Both the position numbers and the translations under genes were made by a program. The notes beneath the pieces were generated by a model. That model saw only the letters and a program-made list of their open reading frames with translations. It did no database searches and had not been told where the DNA came from. Below, piece by piece: positions 46,583-54,726 of a stretch of 64,000 nt of DNA; the stretch's first letter is position 1; each line of letters starts with the position of its first letter. The DNA is from Streptomyces sp. NBS 14/10. Lineage in GTDB: Bacteria; Actinomycetota; Actinomycetes; Streptomycetales; Streptomycetaceae. The stretch is from positions 65,839 to 129,838 of the forward strand of contig NZ_NCSM01000007.1 of assembly GCF_002224125.1 (NCBI RefSeq), in the 5' to 3' direction.

Positions 46583-47581
46583 ATGGCCGAGACCGTGCGG
46601 TGGGGAATTCTGTCGACGGGCGGGATCGCCGCCTCCTTCACGGCGGATCTGCTGGAGCTGGCCGACGCCCAGGTGGTGGCGGTCGGCTCACGCGGCCCGG
46701 ACTCCGCGAAGCGCTTCGCCGAGCGGTTCGGGATACCGCGTGCGCACGGCAGTTGGGCCGAGCTCGCCGCCGATGAGGAGGTGGACGTGGTGTACGTCGC
46801 CACCCCGCATTCGGCGCACCGCGTGGCGGCCGGGCTGTGCCTGGAGGCGGGGCGGGCGGTGCTGTGCGAGAAGGCGTTCACGCTCAATGTGCGGGAGGCG
46901 GCCGAGCTGGTCGATCTCGCCCGGGCCCGAAACGCCTTCCTGATGGAAGCGATGTGGACGTACTGCAATCCGGTCGTCCGGCGGATGACCGAGCTGGTCC
47001 GGGATGGCGCGATCGGCGAAGTGCGGGTGGTGCAGGCCGACTTCGGTCTCGCCGGGCCGTTCGACGCCGGGCACCGGCTGCGCGACCCGGCACAGGGCGG
47101 CGGCGCGCTGCTCGACCTCGGGGTGTACCCGGTGTCCTTCGCGCAGCTGCTGCTGGGCGAGCCCGATGACATCCAGGCCAGGGCGCGGCTGACCCCGGAG
47201 GGCGTGGACGAGAACACCGGGATCCTGCTGGGCTGGGACGGCGGCGCGACGGCGCTGCTGAGCTGCTCGCTCAACGCCGATACGCCGCAGACCGCCTCGG
47301 TGACCGGGACGGCGGGCCGGATCGAGTTCCCGCGCGGCTTCTTCCACCCGGAGCGGTTCGTACTGCACCGGCCGGGGCGGGATCCGGAGGAGTTCACGGC
47401 GCAGGACGCGGAGGCCGGTCTGCACGGTCTGCAGCATGAGGCGGCGGAGGTGATGCGGTGTCTGCGGGCGGGCGAGAAGGAGTCCCCGCTGGTGCCGCTG
47501 GACGGCTCGCTCGCGGTGATGCGCACGCTGGACGCGGTGCGTGAGCGGATCGGTGTGCGATACGCCGCCGACGAGGGGTGA
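46583..47581 (+). CDS. Gfo/Idh/MocA-family oxidoreductase
   Basis: 332-residue NAD(P)-dependent dehydrogenase. The Rossmann motif is GILSTGGIA near the N-terminus; the usual EKP catalytic loop reads CEKAFTLN, so Pro is replaced by Ala, as I recall in relatives of dihydrodiol dehydrogenase. The C-terminal alpha/beta domain follows (GGGALLDLGVYPVSF). The ATG at 46583 is chosen for alignment with homologues (MAETVRWG); GTG at 46577 has better ribosome-site spacing (GGAG, 5 nt) and may be the true start. Substrate unknown, probably a sugar or cyclic diol. Confidence 0.87.
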   Translation: MAETVRWGILSTGGIAASFTADLLELADAQVVAVGSRGPDSAKRFAERFGIPRAHGSWAELAADEEVDVVYVATPHSAHRVAAGLCLEAGRAVLCEKAFTLNVREAAELVDLARARNAFLMEAMWTYCNPVVRRMTELVRDGAIGEVRVVQADFGLAGPFDAGHRLRDPAQGGGALLDLGVYPVSFAQLLLGEPDDIQARARLTPEGVDENTGILLGWDGGATALLSCSLNADTPQTASVTGTAGRIEFPRGFFHPERFVLHRPGRDPEEFTAQDAEAGLHGLQHEAAEVMRCLRAGEKESPLVPLDGSLAVMRTLDAVRERIGVRYAADEG

Positions 47582-48020
47582 GCAGCAGGAGGACGAAGCC
47601 CGCTGCGGCGTCTGCCGCCGCGGGCCTCTCGTAGCCGTCGTGGGCTCATCGATGATGTGCGGGTGTGGGTGTGGGTGCGCTGCGCTTCGCCTGCGCCTGT
47701 GCGCCGCCTCGCGGCATTCGGCTCGGGCGGGTGCGGCTTCCGGGTCCAAAGCGCCGGCGAGAAGGGGAAGGGGGGCGGCTGGCCCGTTGTCCTGGTTCCT
47801 CGGCCCGGTGGGTGGCTCAGCTTAAGGCTGGCTCCGCTGCGCTCCGCCGCAGCTGCTGCCGCGCGGTGGCCAAGCCGGTCAGCCCAGCGGTGCGCTGCGT
47901 CGGGGTGCGCGAGCGCGACGAACGGCCCAGCAATCGCTGGACGGCATGGTCCCAACGCCGCGCGCGGGCATCCCGAAGCGGTGGGTGCCGGTCCGGTTGG
48001 GGCTCTCCCCCCACCTGCTC
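47582..48020. other. Non-coding GC-rich gap, possible dispersed intergenic repeat
   Basis: More than 400 bp without a credible gene between two convergent genes. Several frames stay open, but none has a domain, a good ribosome site or a sensible composition. Parts of the six-frame reading resemble strings I recall from spurious Streptomyces ORFs, so it may be a family of intergenic repeats. A terminator lies at the right end. Confidence 0.4.
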
Positions 48021-48024
48021 TTAA

Positions 48025-48067
48025 AAAAGTGCTTGATCTGCATCAAGTAGTAGATCAAGCGTGTTTT
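48025..48067. terminator. AT-flanked bidirectional terminator
   Basis: GCTTGATC and GATCAAGC form perfect 8-bp arms around a 14-nt loop (which itself has a second ATCAAG). A-tract on the left (AAAAAA) and T-tract on the right (TTTTTT) flank the stem, so it can end transcripts on both strands between the convergent oxidoreductase and phoD genes. A classic intrinsic terminator is uncommon at this GC level. Confidence 0.8.
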
Positions 48068-48105
48068 TTAGAGGGGGTGGGGGGAGGGCCCGAAGGCGGC
48101 AGGCG

Positions 48106-49728
48106 TCAGGCGTCCTGGAGGCCCGGGTTGCCGGCCTCGCTGATGAACGACGCCGCCGTGGTGAGCGGCGCGCCCGGCGCGGTGACTCCGGGGATCGTCT
48201 TGTAGTCGGCCCGGACGGCTTCGCCGTCCAGGGTCAACGTCACATAGCCGCGGCGGCCGTTGTAGAACTTCATATGCGGGTTGGCCGCCATGTACGTGGC
48301 CCAGTTGGACGGCTTGTCGGAGCCGTCCTTGCCGCTGGTGATGGAGGTGCCGACGAACTCCACGCCCAGGGTGCGGGACGTGGGGTCGTTGAAGTCCTTC
48401 TTGATGTCGAAGGCGTAGTGGACGTGGACATCGCCGGTGAGGACGACGAAGTTCTCCACCCCGGCCGCCTCGACGCCCGCGAGGATCCGCTCGCGGGAGG
48501 CGGGGTAGCCGTCCCAGGAGTCCATGCTGAGCTTGGAGCGGGCGGCGGTGGTGTTCTTCCGCTGCGAGAAGGTGACCTGCTGCGGAAGCACGTTCCAGGT
48601 GGCCTTGGAGCGCCGGAAGCCGTCGAGCAGCCAGCGCTCCTGGGCGGCGCCGGTGAGGGTGCGCGAGGGGTCCTCGGACTCGGGCCCCGGGTACTGCCAG
48701 CCGTCCCCGTACGCCTGGTTGGAGCGGTACTGGCGGGTGTCGAGGATGTCGAACTGGGCGAGCCTGCCGTAGTGGAAGCGGCGGTAGAGCCGCATATCGG
48801 GGCCGTCGGGCTGCTGGGGCATGCGCAGCGGCATGTTCTCCCAGTACGCGCGGTAGGCGGCGGCCCGGCGGATCAGGAACTCCTCCGGCGGGTTCCCGTT
48901 CTCGTCGATGTCGCCCGCGTAGTTGTTCTCGGTCTCGTGGTCGTCCCAGGTGACGTACCACGGGAAGGCGGCGTGCGCGGCCTGCAGGTCCTCGTCGGTC
49001 TTGTAGAGGGCGTAGCGCAGCCGGTACTGGTCGAGGGTGATGGTCTCGGTGTTGAAGAGGGCGGGCAGGGTGCGGTCGGTGTAGTTGCGCGCGCCGCCGG
49101 CCGCGTTGACGGCGTACTCGTACTGGTAGTCGCCGACGTGGAAGACGGCGTCCAGGTCCTCGCCCGCGAGGTGGCCGTAGGCGGTGAAGTAGCCGTCGTG
49201 GTAGGCCTGGCAGGAGACCAGGCCGAAGCGGCCCTCGCGGACGTGGGCGCCGGTGGCGGGGGCGGTGCGGGTGCGGCCGGTGGGGCTGGTGAAGTGGCCG
49301 ACGCGGAAGCGGTACCAGTAGACGCGGTCGGCGTCGAGGCCCTTGGCGTCGACGTGCACGGTGTAGTTGAACTCGGCGTGCGCGACGGTCTTGCCCTTGC
49401 GGACCACCCGTCTGAAGCGCTCGTCGTGGGCGATCTCCCAGCCCACGTACACGAAGCCCTCGTCGGGCAGTCCGTTGCCCGGCTCGTACGGGCGCGGGGC
49501 GAGTCTGGTCCACAGCACGACGGCGTCCGGCAGCGGATCGCCGGAGGCCACGCCGAGGGTGAAGGGGTCGTCGCTCAGGGCGTGCGAGGTCTGCTCGGTG
49601 GCGTGGGCGCTGGGCAGGTTGGTGCTGAAGGCGATGGCCGCGGCGGCCCCGGTGACGGTGAGGAAGCGGCGGCGGCCCAGGCGCGCTGCCGCGGCTCGTA
49701 TGGCCTGCTGATGCGGGTGGTGTGCCAT
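48106..49728 (-). CDS. phoD: PhoD-type alkaline phosphatase/phosphodiesterase
   Basis: 540-residue secreted Fe/Ca-dependent phosphatase. The twin-arginine signal is RRRFLTVTGAAAAIAF with likely cleavage near SAHA. Metal-site segments are LVSCQAYHDG, VFHVGDYQYEY, VTWDDHETENNY and VLTGDVHVHYAFD. It releases phosphate from esters and teichoic-type polymers outside the membrane. GGGGAGAG precedes the ATG at 49728. The upstream region holds six 13-14-bp direct repeats; these are not obvious PhoP boxes (GTTCACC type), so control may differ from other phoD genes. Confidence 0.94.
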   Translation of the reverse strand: MAHHPHQQAIRAAAARLGRRRFLTVTGAAAAIAFSTNLPSAHATEQTSHALSDDPFTLGVASGDPLPDAVVLWTRLAPRPYEPGNGLPDEGFVYVGWEIAHDERFRRVVRKGKTVAHAEFNYTVHVDAKGLDADRVYWYRFRVGHFTSPTGRTRTAPATGAHVREGRFGLVSCQAYHDGYFTAYGHLAGEDLDAVFHVGDYQYEYAVNAAGGARNYTDRTLPALFNTETITLDQYRLRYALYKTDEDLQAAHAAFPWYVTWDDHETENNYAGDIDENGNPPEEFLIRRAAAYRAYWENMPLRMPQQPDGPDMRLYRRFHYGRLAQFDILDTRQYRSNQAYGDGWQYPGPESEDPSRTLTGAAQERWLLDGFRRSKATWNVLPQQVTFSQRKNTTAARSKLSMDSWDGYPASRERILAGVEAAGVENFVVLTGDVHVHYAFDIKKDFNDPTSRTLGVEFVGTSITSGKDGSDKPSNWATYMAANPHMKFYNGRRGYVTLTLDGEAVRADYKTIPGVTAPGAPLTTAASFISEAGNPGLQDA

Positions 49729-49741
49729 CTTTTGCTCTCCC

Positions 49742-49821
49742 CTGGCTCGTGGCGACTGGCTTGTGCGACTGGCTCGTGCGACTGGCTGTGGCGTCCGGGT
49801 CGTGGCATCTGGCTGGTGCGT
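49742..49821. repeat. Six 13-14-bp direct repeats upstream of phoD
   Basis: Units starting at 49742, 49756, 49769, 49782, 49795 and 49809 follow CTGGCTCGTGCGA with a few changes. They lie just upstream of the phoD ribosome site, in the leader or promoter. Confidence 0.6.
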
Positions 49822-49940
49822 CAGAGGAATTGCACGGCCAACGGGCGGCCGCCCGCTAGCCTGTACACGTCATCAAGATGTCGGACGGGTGAGTTCCGCG
49901 TCGGGATGGGACGTTTGACGCGATATGCCGCCGCCCGGCC

Positions 49941-49970
49941 GGGGGCACCTCCCAGCGGTAGCTGGGGGCG
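49941..49970. repeat. Dispersed Streptomyces-type palindromic element
   Basis: CCCAGCGGTAGCTGGG (49951-49966) inside GGGGGCACCT...GGGCG is a small hairpin that, from memory, recurs between genes in many Streptomyces chromosomes. Apart from this, the phoD repeats and the SDR promoter, the 49729-50158 gap shows nothing else. Confidence 0.5.
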
Positions 49971-50144
49971 AGCCGAAGGGGCGCGTCGCCCGCGCCGGAG
50001 GCGCTGGCCGCATGTCTATACAGCCGGCTCCGCCGCGCGGAGGGCCGAGGCTGCGATCGATGTGCGGCTACCGCCGCGTGGTCGACCGTCGACAGGGGCT
50101 GAGACGCCCCGGAGGCGAACCGAGCCGCGAAAAAGAGCGTCGCG

Positions 50145-50150
50145 TACGCT
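50145..50150 (+). promoter_or_regulatory. Candidate leaderless -10 box for the SDR gene
   Basis: TACGCT lies 8 bp before the ATG at 50159; no ribosome site intervenes. Confidence 0.4.
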
Positions 50151-50158
50151 GCGGACCC

Positions 50159-50914
50159 ATGAATGCCATGTCGAAGGTCGCGGTGGTGACCGGCGCCGGA
50201 TCGGGGATCGGCCGGGCGGTGGCCCTCGAACTCGCCGACGCGGGCTGGTCGGTGGCCCTGGCCGGACGCCGCCGAGAAGCTCTCGCGGAGACGGAGCAAC
50301 TGGCGGGCCGGGACGCGGTGATCGCCGTACCGACCGATGTGACCCGCCCCGAGCAGATCGACGCGCTCTTCGCGGCGGTACGGGACCGCTTCGGCCGCCT
50401 GGACCTGCTGTTCAACAACGCCGGCAGCTTCGGGCCGCGGGAGGTGGCGCTGGACGAGCTGCGCCACGAGGACTGGCAGGCGGTGGTGGACGTCAATCTC
50501 ACCGGCGCGTTCCTGTGCGCGCAGGCCGCGTTCCGCCTGATGCGCGGCCAGGATCCGCAGGGCGGCCGGATCATCAACAACGGCTCGGTCTCGGCGCACG
50601 CCCCACGGCCGCGGAGCGTCGCCTACACCGCGACCAAGCACGCCCTGACCGGGCTGACCAAGTCGCTGTCGCTGGACGGGCGGCCGTACGGCATCGCGTG
50701 CGGGCAGATCGACATCGGCAACGCGGCCACCGAGATGACCGAGAGGATGCGCGCCGGTGTCCCGCAGGCGAACGGGGAGTCGGCGGTCGAGCCGGTGATG
50801 GACGTCGCCGACGTGGCTCGTACGGTGCGGCACATGGCGTCGCTGCCACTGGAGGCGAACGTGCAGTTCGCGACCGTGATGGCGACGGCGATGCCGTTCA
50901 TCGGGCGGGGCTGA
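50159..50914 (+). CDS. Short-chain dehydrogenase/reductase
   Basis: 251-residue classical SDR. The nucleotide motif is TGAGSGIG near the N-terminus, NNAG follows, and catalytic Ser (in NNGSVSA), Tyr and Lys (YTATK) are present. Arg-Arg after strand 2 (AGRRREAL) points to NADP. The ATG at 50159 is chosen with the TACGCT box; a second ATG lies three codons later. It stands alone between phoD (divergent) and a secreted protein gene. Substrate unknown. Confidence 0.9.
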   Translation: MNAMSKVAVVTGAGSGIGRAVALELADAGWSVALAGRRREALAETEQLAGRDAVIAVPTDVTRPEQIDALFAAVRDRFGRLDLLFNNAGSFGPREVALDELRHEDWQAVVDVNLTGAFLCAQAAFRLMRGQDPQGGRIINNGSVSAHAPRPRSVAYTATKHALTGLTKSLSLDGRPYGIACGQIDIGNAATEMTERMRAGVPQANGESAVEPVMDVADVARTVRHMASLPLEANVQFATVMATAMPFIGRG

Positions 50915-50950
50915 CGGGCGAAGGATCGTCACTACGCGTACTTAACCAGT

Positions 50951-50977
50951 CACTTGATCCGATAATTCGATCAAGTG
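50951..50977. promoter_or_regulatory. Inverted repeat with TTGATC core after the SDR gene
   Basis: CACTTGATC and GATCAAGTG form perfect 9-bp arms around a 9-nt loop, 36 bp after the SDR stop. It shares the CTTGATC/GATCAAG core with the terminator at 48025 but has no T-tract, so it could be a terminator or a protein-binding site. Confidence 0.5.
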
Positions 50978-51113
50978 CTGATTTCACCCCTTAGGGCCAG
51001 TCGGCGGCCGGCCCTCGGGGCCGCCCCGGGCTGTTCGCAGACCCGTTCGTATGGCATGGTCGTCCTCTCACCGCGCCGCCCATCACGCCGCTCACGACCG
51101 AAGAGAGACCGCC

Positions 51114-51794
51114 GTGCGTTCTCTGCCGCTCACGCTGGTCGCCCGCCTGCTGCCGGTCGCCGTACTCACCGCCGCGGGCGTGGCCATGACGACCGGCTCC
51201 GACTCGGACGCGCACCCCAAGCCCTCCGCGTCCTCCCCGCGCCCCTCCGCGACGGCCACCGCGACCGCGTCGGCGGATCCCACCTCCGCCCCGACGTCGG
51301 ACGGGCAGGGCGAGGGCACCGCGGCGCCGCGCTTCCCCGAGCCCCCGGCCAAGCCCTGCGGCACCCTCCCGGCCGGCACCGTCAAGGACCTGGTGCCGGA
51401 GGCGGAGACGGCCGGCACCCCGCTCAAGACGAGCGACGCCACCCACCGCTCGGGCTGCTCCTGGCACGCGCTGAGCGGATTCGACTACCGCTGGCTGGAT
51501 ATCACCTACGACGTATCGGCATCGGCGCCCGCGCGCGCCCGGACGGCGCAGGGCAGCGGTCCGAGCACCGCCGTACCCGGCCTCGGTGACCAGGCGTCGG
51601 TGAGCCTGAACGTCACGACCGATGACAAACAGCGCATACGCGAGGCGGTCGTGGTCGCGCGCGACGCCAACGCGGTGGTCACCGTGACCTACAACGGCGG
51701 CGACTTCGAAACGAACGAGGCGGCGGGCACCGAGGAGATACGCAAGGGCGCGATCACCGCCGCGAAGACGGCCCTCGCCGCGCTCAAGGGCTGA
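51114..51794 (+). CDS. Secreted DUF3558-like protein
   Basis: 226 residues: signal peptide (about 1-24, no lipobox Cys), a Ser/Thr/Pro/Ala-rich spacer to about 75, and a domain with CGTLPAGTVKDLVPEA and SGCSWHAL, the paired-Cys pattern of DUF3558-type actinobacterial lipoproteins. GAGAGA precedes the GTG at 51114; an in-frame ATG upstream would spoil the signal peptide. Surface-exposed or released; function unknown. Confidence 0.7.
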   Translation: MRSLPLTLVARLLPVAVLTAAGVAMTTGSDSDAHPKPSASSPRPSATATATASADPTSAPTSDGQGEGTAAPRFPEPPAKPCGTLPAGTVKDLVPEAETAGTPLKTSDATHRSGCSWHALSGFDYRWLDITYDVSASAPARARTAQGSGPSTAVPGLGDQASVSLNVTTDDKQRIREAVVVARDANAVVTVTYNGGDFETNEAAGTEEIRKGAITAAKTALAALKG

Positions 51795-52108
51795 GCACCG
51801 CGCTCGACGGCCGACCCGCCGTTCCATGGACCATCACGCCCCCATCCGCAAGGCCATAGGGCAGAAGGTGGCATGAAGTCTCCATGTGCTTGAGACCGAC
51901 GTCCGCCATGCGCGACGATCGCCTACCAATGGTAACTACAGCATCATCGGAACCGCTCTGAACAGCTCGGAAGTTGCAATTAACCCCACCCCGGTGCCCT
52001 TAGGGGTGCCGATCTCTGCTCAGCTCGGCCTTCGGTGTCGTTTGGGCACCTTTTGGTGCCGGCGTGGATGAGAGGAGCTCGAAGGTGATCGTTACGGGGG
52101 AGGACGCA
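51795..52108 (+). promoter_or_regulatory. Upstream region of the response regulator with GGTGCC dyads
   Basis: A 314-bp gap of lower GC than its surroundings. GGTGCC occurs at 51992, 52004 and 52055 and its complement at 52045; GGCACC-TTTT-GGTGCC (52045-52060) is a perfect dyad, and CACCCC/GGGGTG arms flank the first pair. These could be autoregulatory sites or mRNA hairpins before the response regulator. I see no gene here. Confidence 0.45.
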
Positions 52109-52789
52109 ATGCCGATCAAGGTCCTGATCGCCGATGGACATGCCCTGGCCCGGCTGGGGCTGTTAACTCTGCTGAGCTCGGCCCCCGGGCTGCGCGCCGT
52201 CGGCGAGGCCGCCGACAGCGACGGCGCCCGCGCCCTGGCCGCCGCGCACAGCCCGGACGTCATTCTCATGGACATCTCCCTTCCACTTCTCGGGGGAATC
52301 GCCACCACCCAGCACATCGTGGAGGCCGCGCCCGCCCGGCCACCCCGCGTCATCGTCACCGCCTCGGAGGTCAGCGACGACGAGATCCAGTCCGCACTGC
52401 GCGTGGGCGCCGCCGGGATCCTGCTCAAGGACACCTCACCGCAGAAGACGATCGCCTCGATCAGCGCGGTCGCCACCGGCGATATGGCCTTCTCGCCCAG
52501 CGTGATGGAGCGGCTGATCGACGCGTACACCTACCGCGCGACGGCCACCGAGACCGCGGGGTCGACCCTGGCCATGCTGACCATGCGGGAGACCGAGGTG
52601 CTGCGGCATGTCGCCAAGGGCCGTAGCAACTCCGCCATCGCACGGGAGCTCAAAATCAGTGAGGCGACCGTGAAGACCCATCTGAACCGGGCGATGACCA
52701 AACTGGGCATCACCAGCCGGGCCCAGGCCGTGGCGCTGGGCTATGAGTGCGGTCTGGTCGTTCCCTCGCAGCCCCAACCGGTCGCCTGA
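52109..52789 (+). CDS. Orphan NarL/LuxR-type response regulator with degenerate acidic pocket
   Basis: 226 residues: receiver domain (1-120) and LuxR-type helix-turn-helix (about 165-215; LTMRETEVLRHVAKGRSN and ISEATVKTHLNRAMTKLG, cited in part). Asp55 (LMDIS) is the phosphoacceptor, Thr84 and Lys107 are conserved, but the usual DD pair reads Asp9-Gly10 (IADGH). Loss of the second acid is typical of atypical regulators that do not depend on normal Mg-assisted phosphorylation. No histidine kinase is near. GGAGG five bases before the ATG at 52109 decides the start; GTG codons at 52064 and 52085 are alternatives. It converges on the lipid operon. Confidence 0.88.
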   Translation: MPIKVLIADGHALARLGLLTLLSSAPGLRAVGEAADSDGARALAAAHSPDVILMDISLPLLGGIATTQHIVEAAPARPPRVIVTASEVSDDEIQSALRVGAAGILLKDTSPQKTIASISAVATGDMAFSPSVMERLIDAYTYRATATETAGSTLAMLTMRETEVLRHVAKGRSNSAIARELKISEATVKTHLNRAMTKLGITSRAQAVALGYECGLVVPSQPQPVA

Positions 52790-52812
52790 GAGCGCCGCCC
52801 TCATGACGGGCC

Positions 52813-52877
52813 TGCCCCGGCGGACCGGCCGACGACCGGCGACGGTGACGGCGACGGCGTTTCCGGACGCCGGGGCA
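52813..52877. terminator. Hairpin between the response regulator and the lipid operon
   Basis: TGCCCCGGCG and its exact complement (52868-52877) form a 10-bp stem around a 45-nt loop with smaller CCGG hairpins. It lies between two convergent transcripts. Confidence 0.5.
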
Positions 52878-52905
52878 ACGCGCCCTCCTCCGTGGCTGAA
52901 AGGGC

Positions 52906-53361
52906 TCACTCCCGCTCCGCCACCTCCTTGATCCGGCCCAGCGTCGTACGCATCCCCTCGACCATCAGCCGCTCCCGCCGGAACCCCACCAGACCGCTGG
53001 AGTCGACCGCCCGGATCAGCAGATGGGGGCGGCCGAAGTGTTCCCGCCACTCGGTCAGCACGACGCCGTCGCCATCGCCGTCGGGTTCGATCCGATAGCC
53101 CCACCGCACCTTCGACTGCGCGACCTCGAATGCGAACACCTTCCCTTCCTCGCACTCCACGACCGTGCAGTCGGTGGTCCAGAAGATGAGCCCACGCCGG
53201 TTGCGGCCGCGGAACCGGGCCCCGAGGGCAGGCCCCGACGCCGGGGCCACCCAGCGTCCGCCCTTGCACTCGGGGCTGAACCGGCCCATGCCGGTGACAT
53301 CGGAGACCAGCCGCCACACCCGCTCGGGTGGGGCGGAGATGGTGATCGAGACCTCGTCCAC
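52906..53361 (-). CDS. SRPBCC (START/polyketide-cyclase-fold) protein
   Basis: 151 residues with the helix-grip fold: VSITISAPPERVWRLVSDV at the start and a long C-terminal helix. Such proteins bind hydrophobic ligands or act as aromatases or cyclases. The GTG at 53361 has GGGAGG about ten bases upstream. It is the last gene of the leftward lipid operon, 18 bp after the nitroreductase-like gene, so a lipid or cyclised intermediate is a fair guess for its ligand. There is no single catalytic motif to confirm. Confidence 0.85.
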   Translation of the reverse strand: MDEVSITISAPPERVWRLVSDVTGMGRFSPECKGGRWVAPASGPALGARFRGRNRRGLIFWTTDCTVVECEEGKVFAFEVAQSKVRWGYRIEPDGDGDGVVLTEWREHFGRPHLLIRAVDSSGLVGFRRERLMVEGMRTTLGRIKEVAERE

Positions 53362-53379
53362 TGCGTGCCCGCCTCCCGG

Positions 53380-54726
53380 TCAGCGCCCGTGCCAGTCCCG
53401 CATATGGGACCGGTGCACCTCGGGCACCACGGACGGGTCGTAGAACTCGTCGTAGAAGTCGACGTCGAGGTGGACGGACTGGAAGCCCATCTGCGTGTGG
53501 TACGCGGGCAGATACGAGGGGAACCGGCCGGACTTCCGGTACGTGTAGTCGCAGAAGGCCACCGTGGCGTCGATCGCCTTCTGGCTGATTCCGCTGATCC
53601 CCGCCGCCACCTTCTCCGGCTCCCGCCAGCCGCCCCGGCCGATGCCGCCGCGGTAGATGCCGTTCTCGCCGAACTTGCGCTCGACGACGGCGTGCACCGC
53701 CGCCTCCATCGACTCGTAGTACGGCGGGCAGTACGGCTTGAGCAGCACCTCGCCGTCCCGCTCCAGGCCCAGCGGATAGGGGAAGCCCGCGTCCTGGCGG
53801 CGGAGTTTGAGGACCATCTTGGCGAGCGTGGGCACCCGGAAGTACTGGCTGATCGGCATCTCGGCCATCCGGAAGTCCAGCGCCTCGAACCACCCGCCGT
53901 CGTGCCCGGTGTAGTGCGGGAAGCCGCCAAGCCCCAGCGCCTGGCTGACCAGGCCCAGGTTCTGCAGCATCATGCCCATCTCGATGCACGCCGTCTCCAC
54001 CAGAAGGCGCTCGGCGTACTCCATCGGCATGGACTTCAGCTTCCGCGGGTCGTCGTCGAGGTGGCCGCCCTTGGACTTGCCGAACTTGCCGATGCCGGCC
54101 GGCAGGAAGAACCGCCGCTCGTCCAGGCAGAAGACCGCCATCTCCTCGTTGAAGAACTCCAGCAGGATGTTGATGTAGAGGTAGGACAGGTCCTCGATCG
54201 GCAGGAAGTAGGTGGACCCGGGGGTGTGCAGCGACCATTCGTTGCCGGTGAGGTTGTACGGCGACTCCACCGGCGGATGGCGGCGCTCGCTCCCGATCTT
54301 GACCCGGGTGGCCCGGTACGCCCCGACGAAGTCGTTCTTGGCGATGAACTCCTTGACCTCGTTCAGCTCCGCCGTGGACAGATCGCCGGGCCGGCGGATC
54401 AGATAGGTGGCCTCGTCGTCCATGATCACCATCGCCCCGCTCTGGAGCGCGTCGGAGCTGGAGACGGTACGGCCGACGACGCCGGCCATCACATTGCCGC
54501 CCTTGCCCTTCTCCCAGTTCCAGTCGTTGAGCGCGGGGCCGGTGATACCGCAGGCGGCGAAGGTGAGGATCGCCTGCTCCTCCTCCGTCAGCGGCACCGG
54601 CTCGTGCTTGCTGCGGTACTCCAGCGGCCCGCCGGGGACGGTCATCCCCATGCCGAATCTACGGGCCCGGCGGGACTTCAGGCCGTCGATCAGCGGAAAG
54701 CTCTGCCAAGTGTCGCTCGCTGCCAT
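53380..54726 (-). CDS. Nitroreductase-like (SagB-type) protein, remote
   Basis: 448 residues. EEEQAILTFAACGITGPAL and GRTVSSSDALQSG resemble the entry and FMN-phosphate segments of nitroreductase/SagB proteins, and MLQNLGLVSQALGLGGF resembles the later NTR motif. A long middle region and C-terminal part (from about 330) have no match that I recognise. It could be a flavoprotein oxidase or reductase acting on the ACP-bound or released lipid. The ATG at 54726 lies inside the end of the MMPL gene (68-bp overlap) with GAGGAG upstream. Fold assignment is by motif memory and is tentative. Confidence 0.65.
   Translation of the reverse strand: MAASDTWQSFPLIDGLKSRRARRFGMGMTVPGGPLEYRSKHEPVPLTEEEQAILTFAACGITGPALNDWNWEKGKGGNVMAGVVGRTVSSSDALQSGAMVIMDDEATYLIRRPGDLSTAELNEVKEFIAKNDFVGAYRATRVKIGSERRHPPVESPYNLTGNEWSLHTPGSTYFLPIEDLSYLYINILLEFFNEEMAVFCLDERRFFLPAGIGKFGKSKGGHLDDDPRKLKSMPMEYAERLLVETACIEMGMMLQNLGLVSQALGLGGFPHYTGHDGGWFEALDFRMAEMPISQYFRVPTLAKMVLKLRRQDAGFPYPLGLERDGEVLLKPYCPPYYESMEAAVHAVVERKFGENGIYRGGIGRGGWREPEKVAAGISGISQKAIDATVAFCDYTYRKSGRFPSYLPAYHTQMGFQSVHLDVDFYDEFYDPSVVPEVHRSHMRDWHGR

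Noticed and set aside
48061..50994. 977-residue plus-strand frame over phoD and SDR
   Set aside because: Antisense shadow of phoD, then out of frame with the SDR gene; low-complexity composition.
51795..52108. Riboswitch before the response regulator
   Set aside because: Hairpins are present, but no known aptamer core is recognisable; described only as dyad sites.
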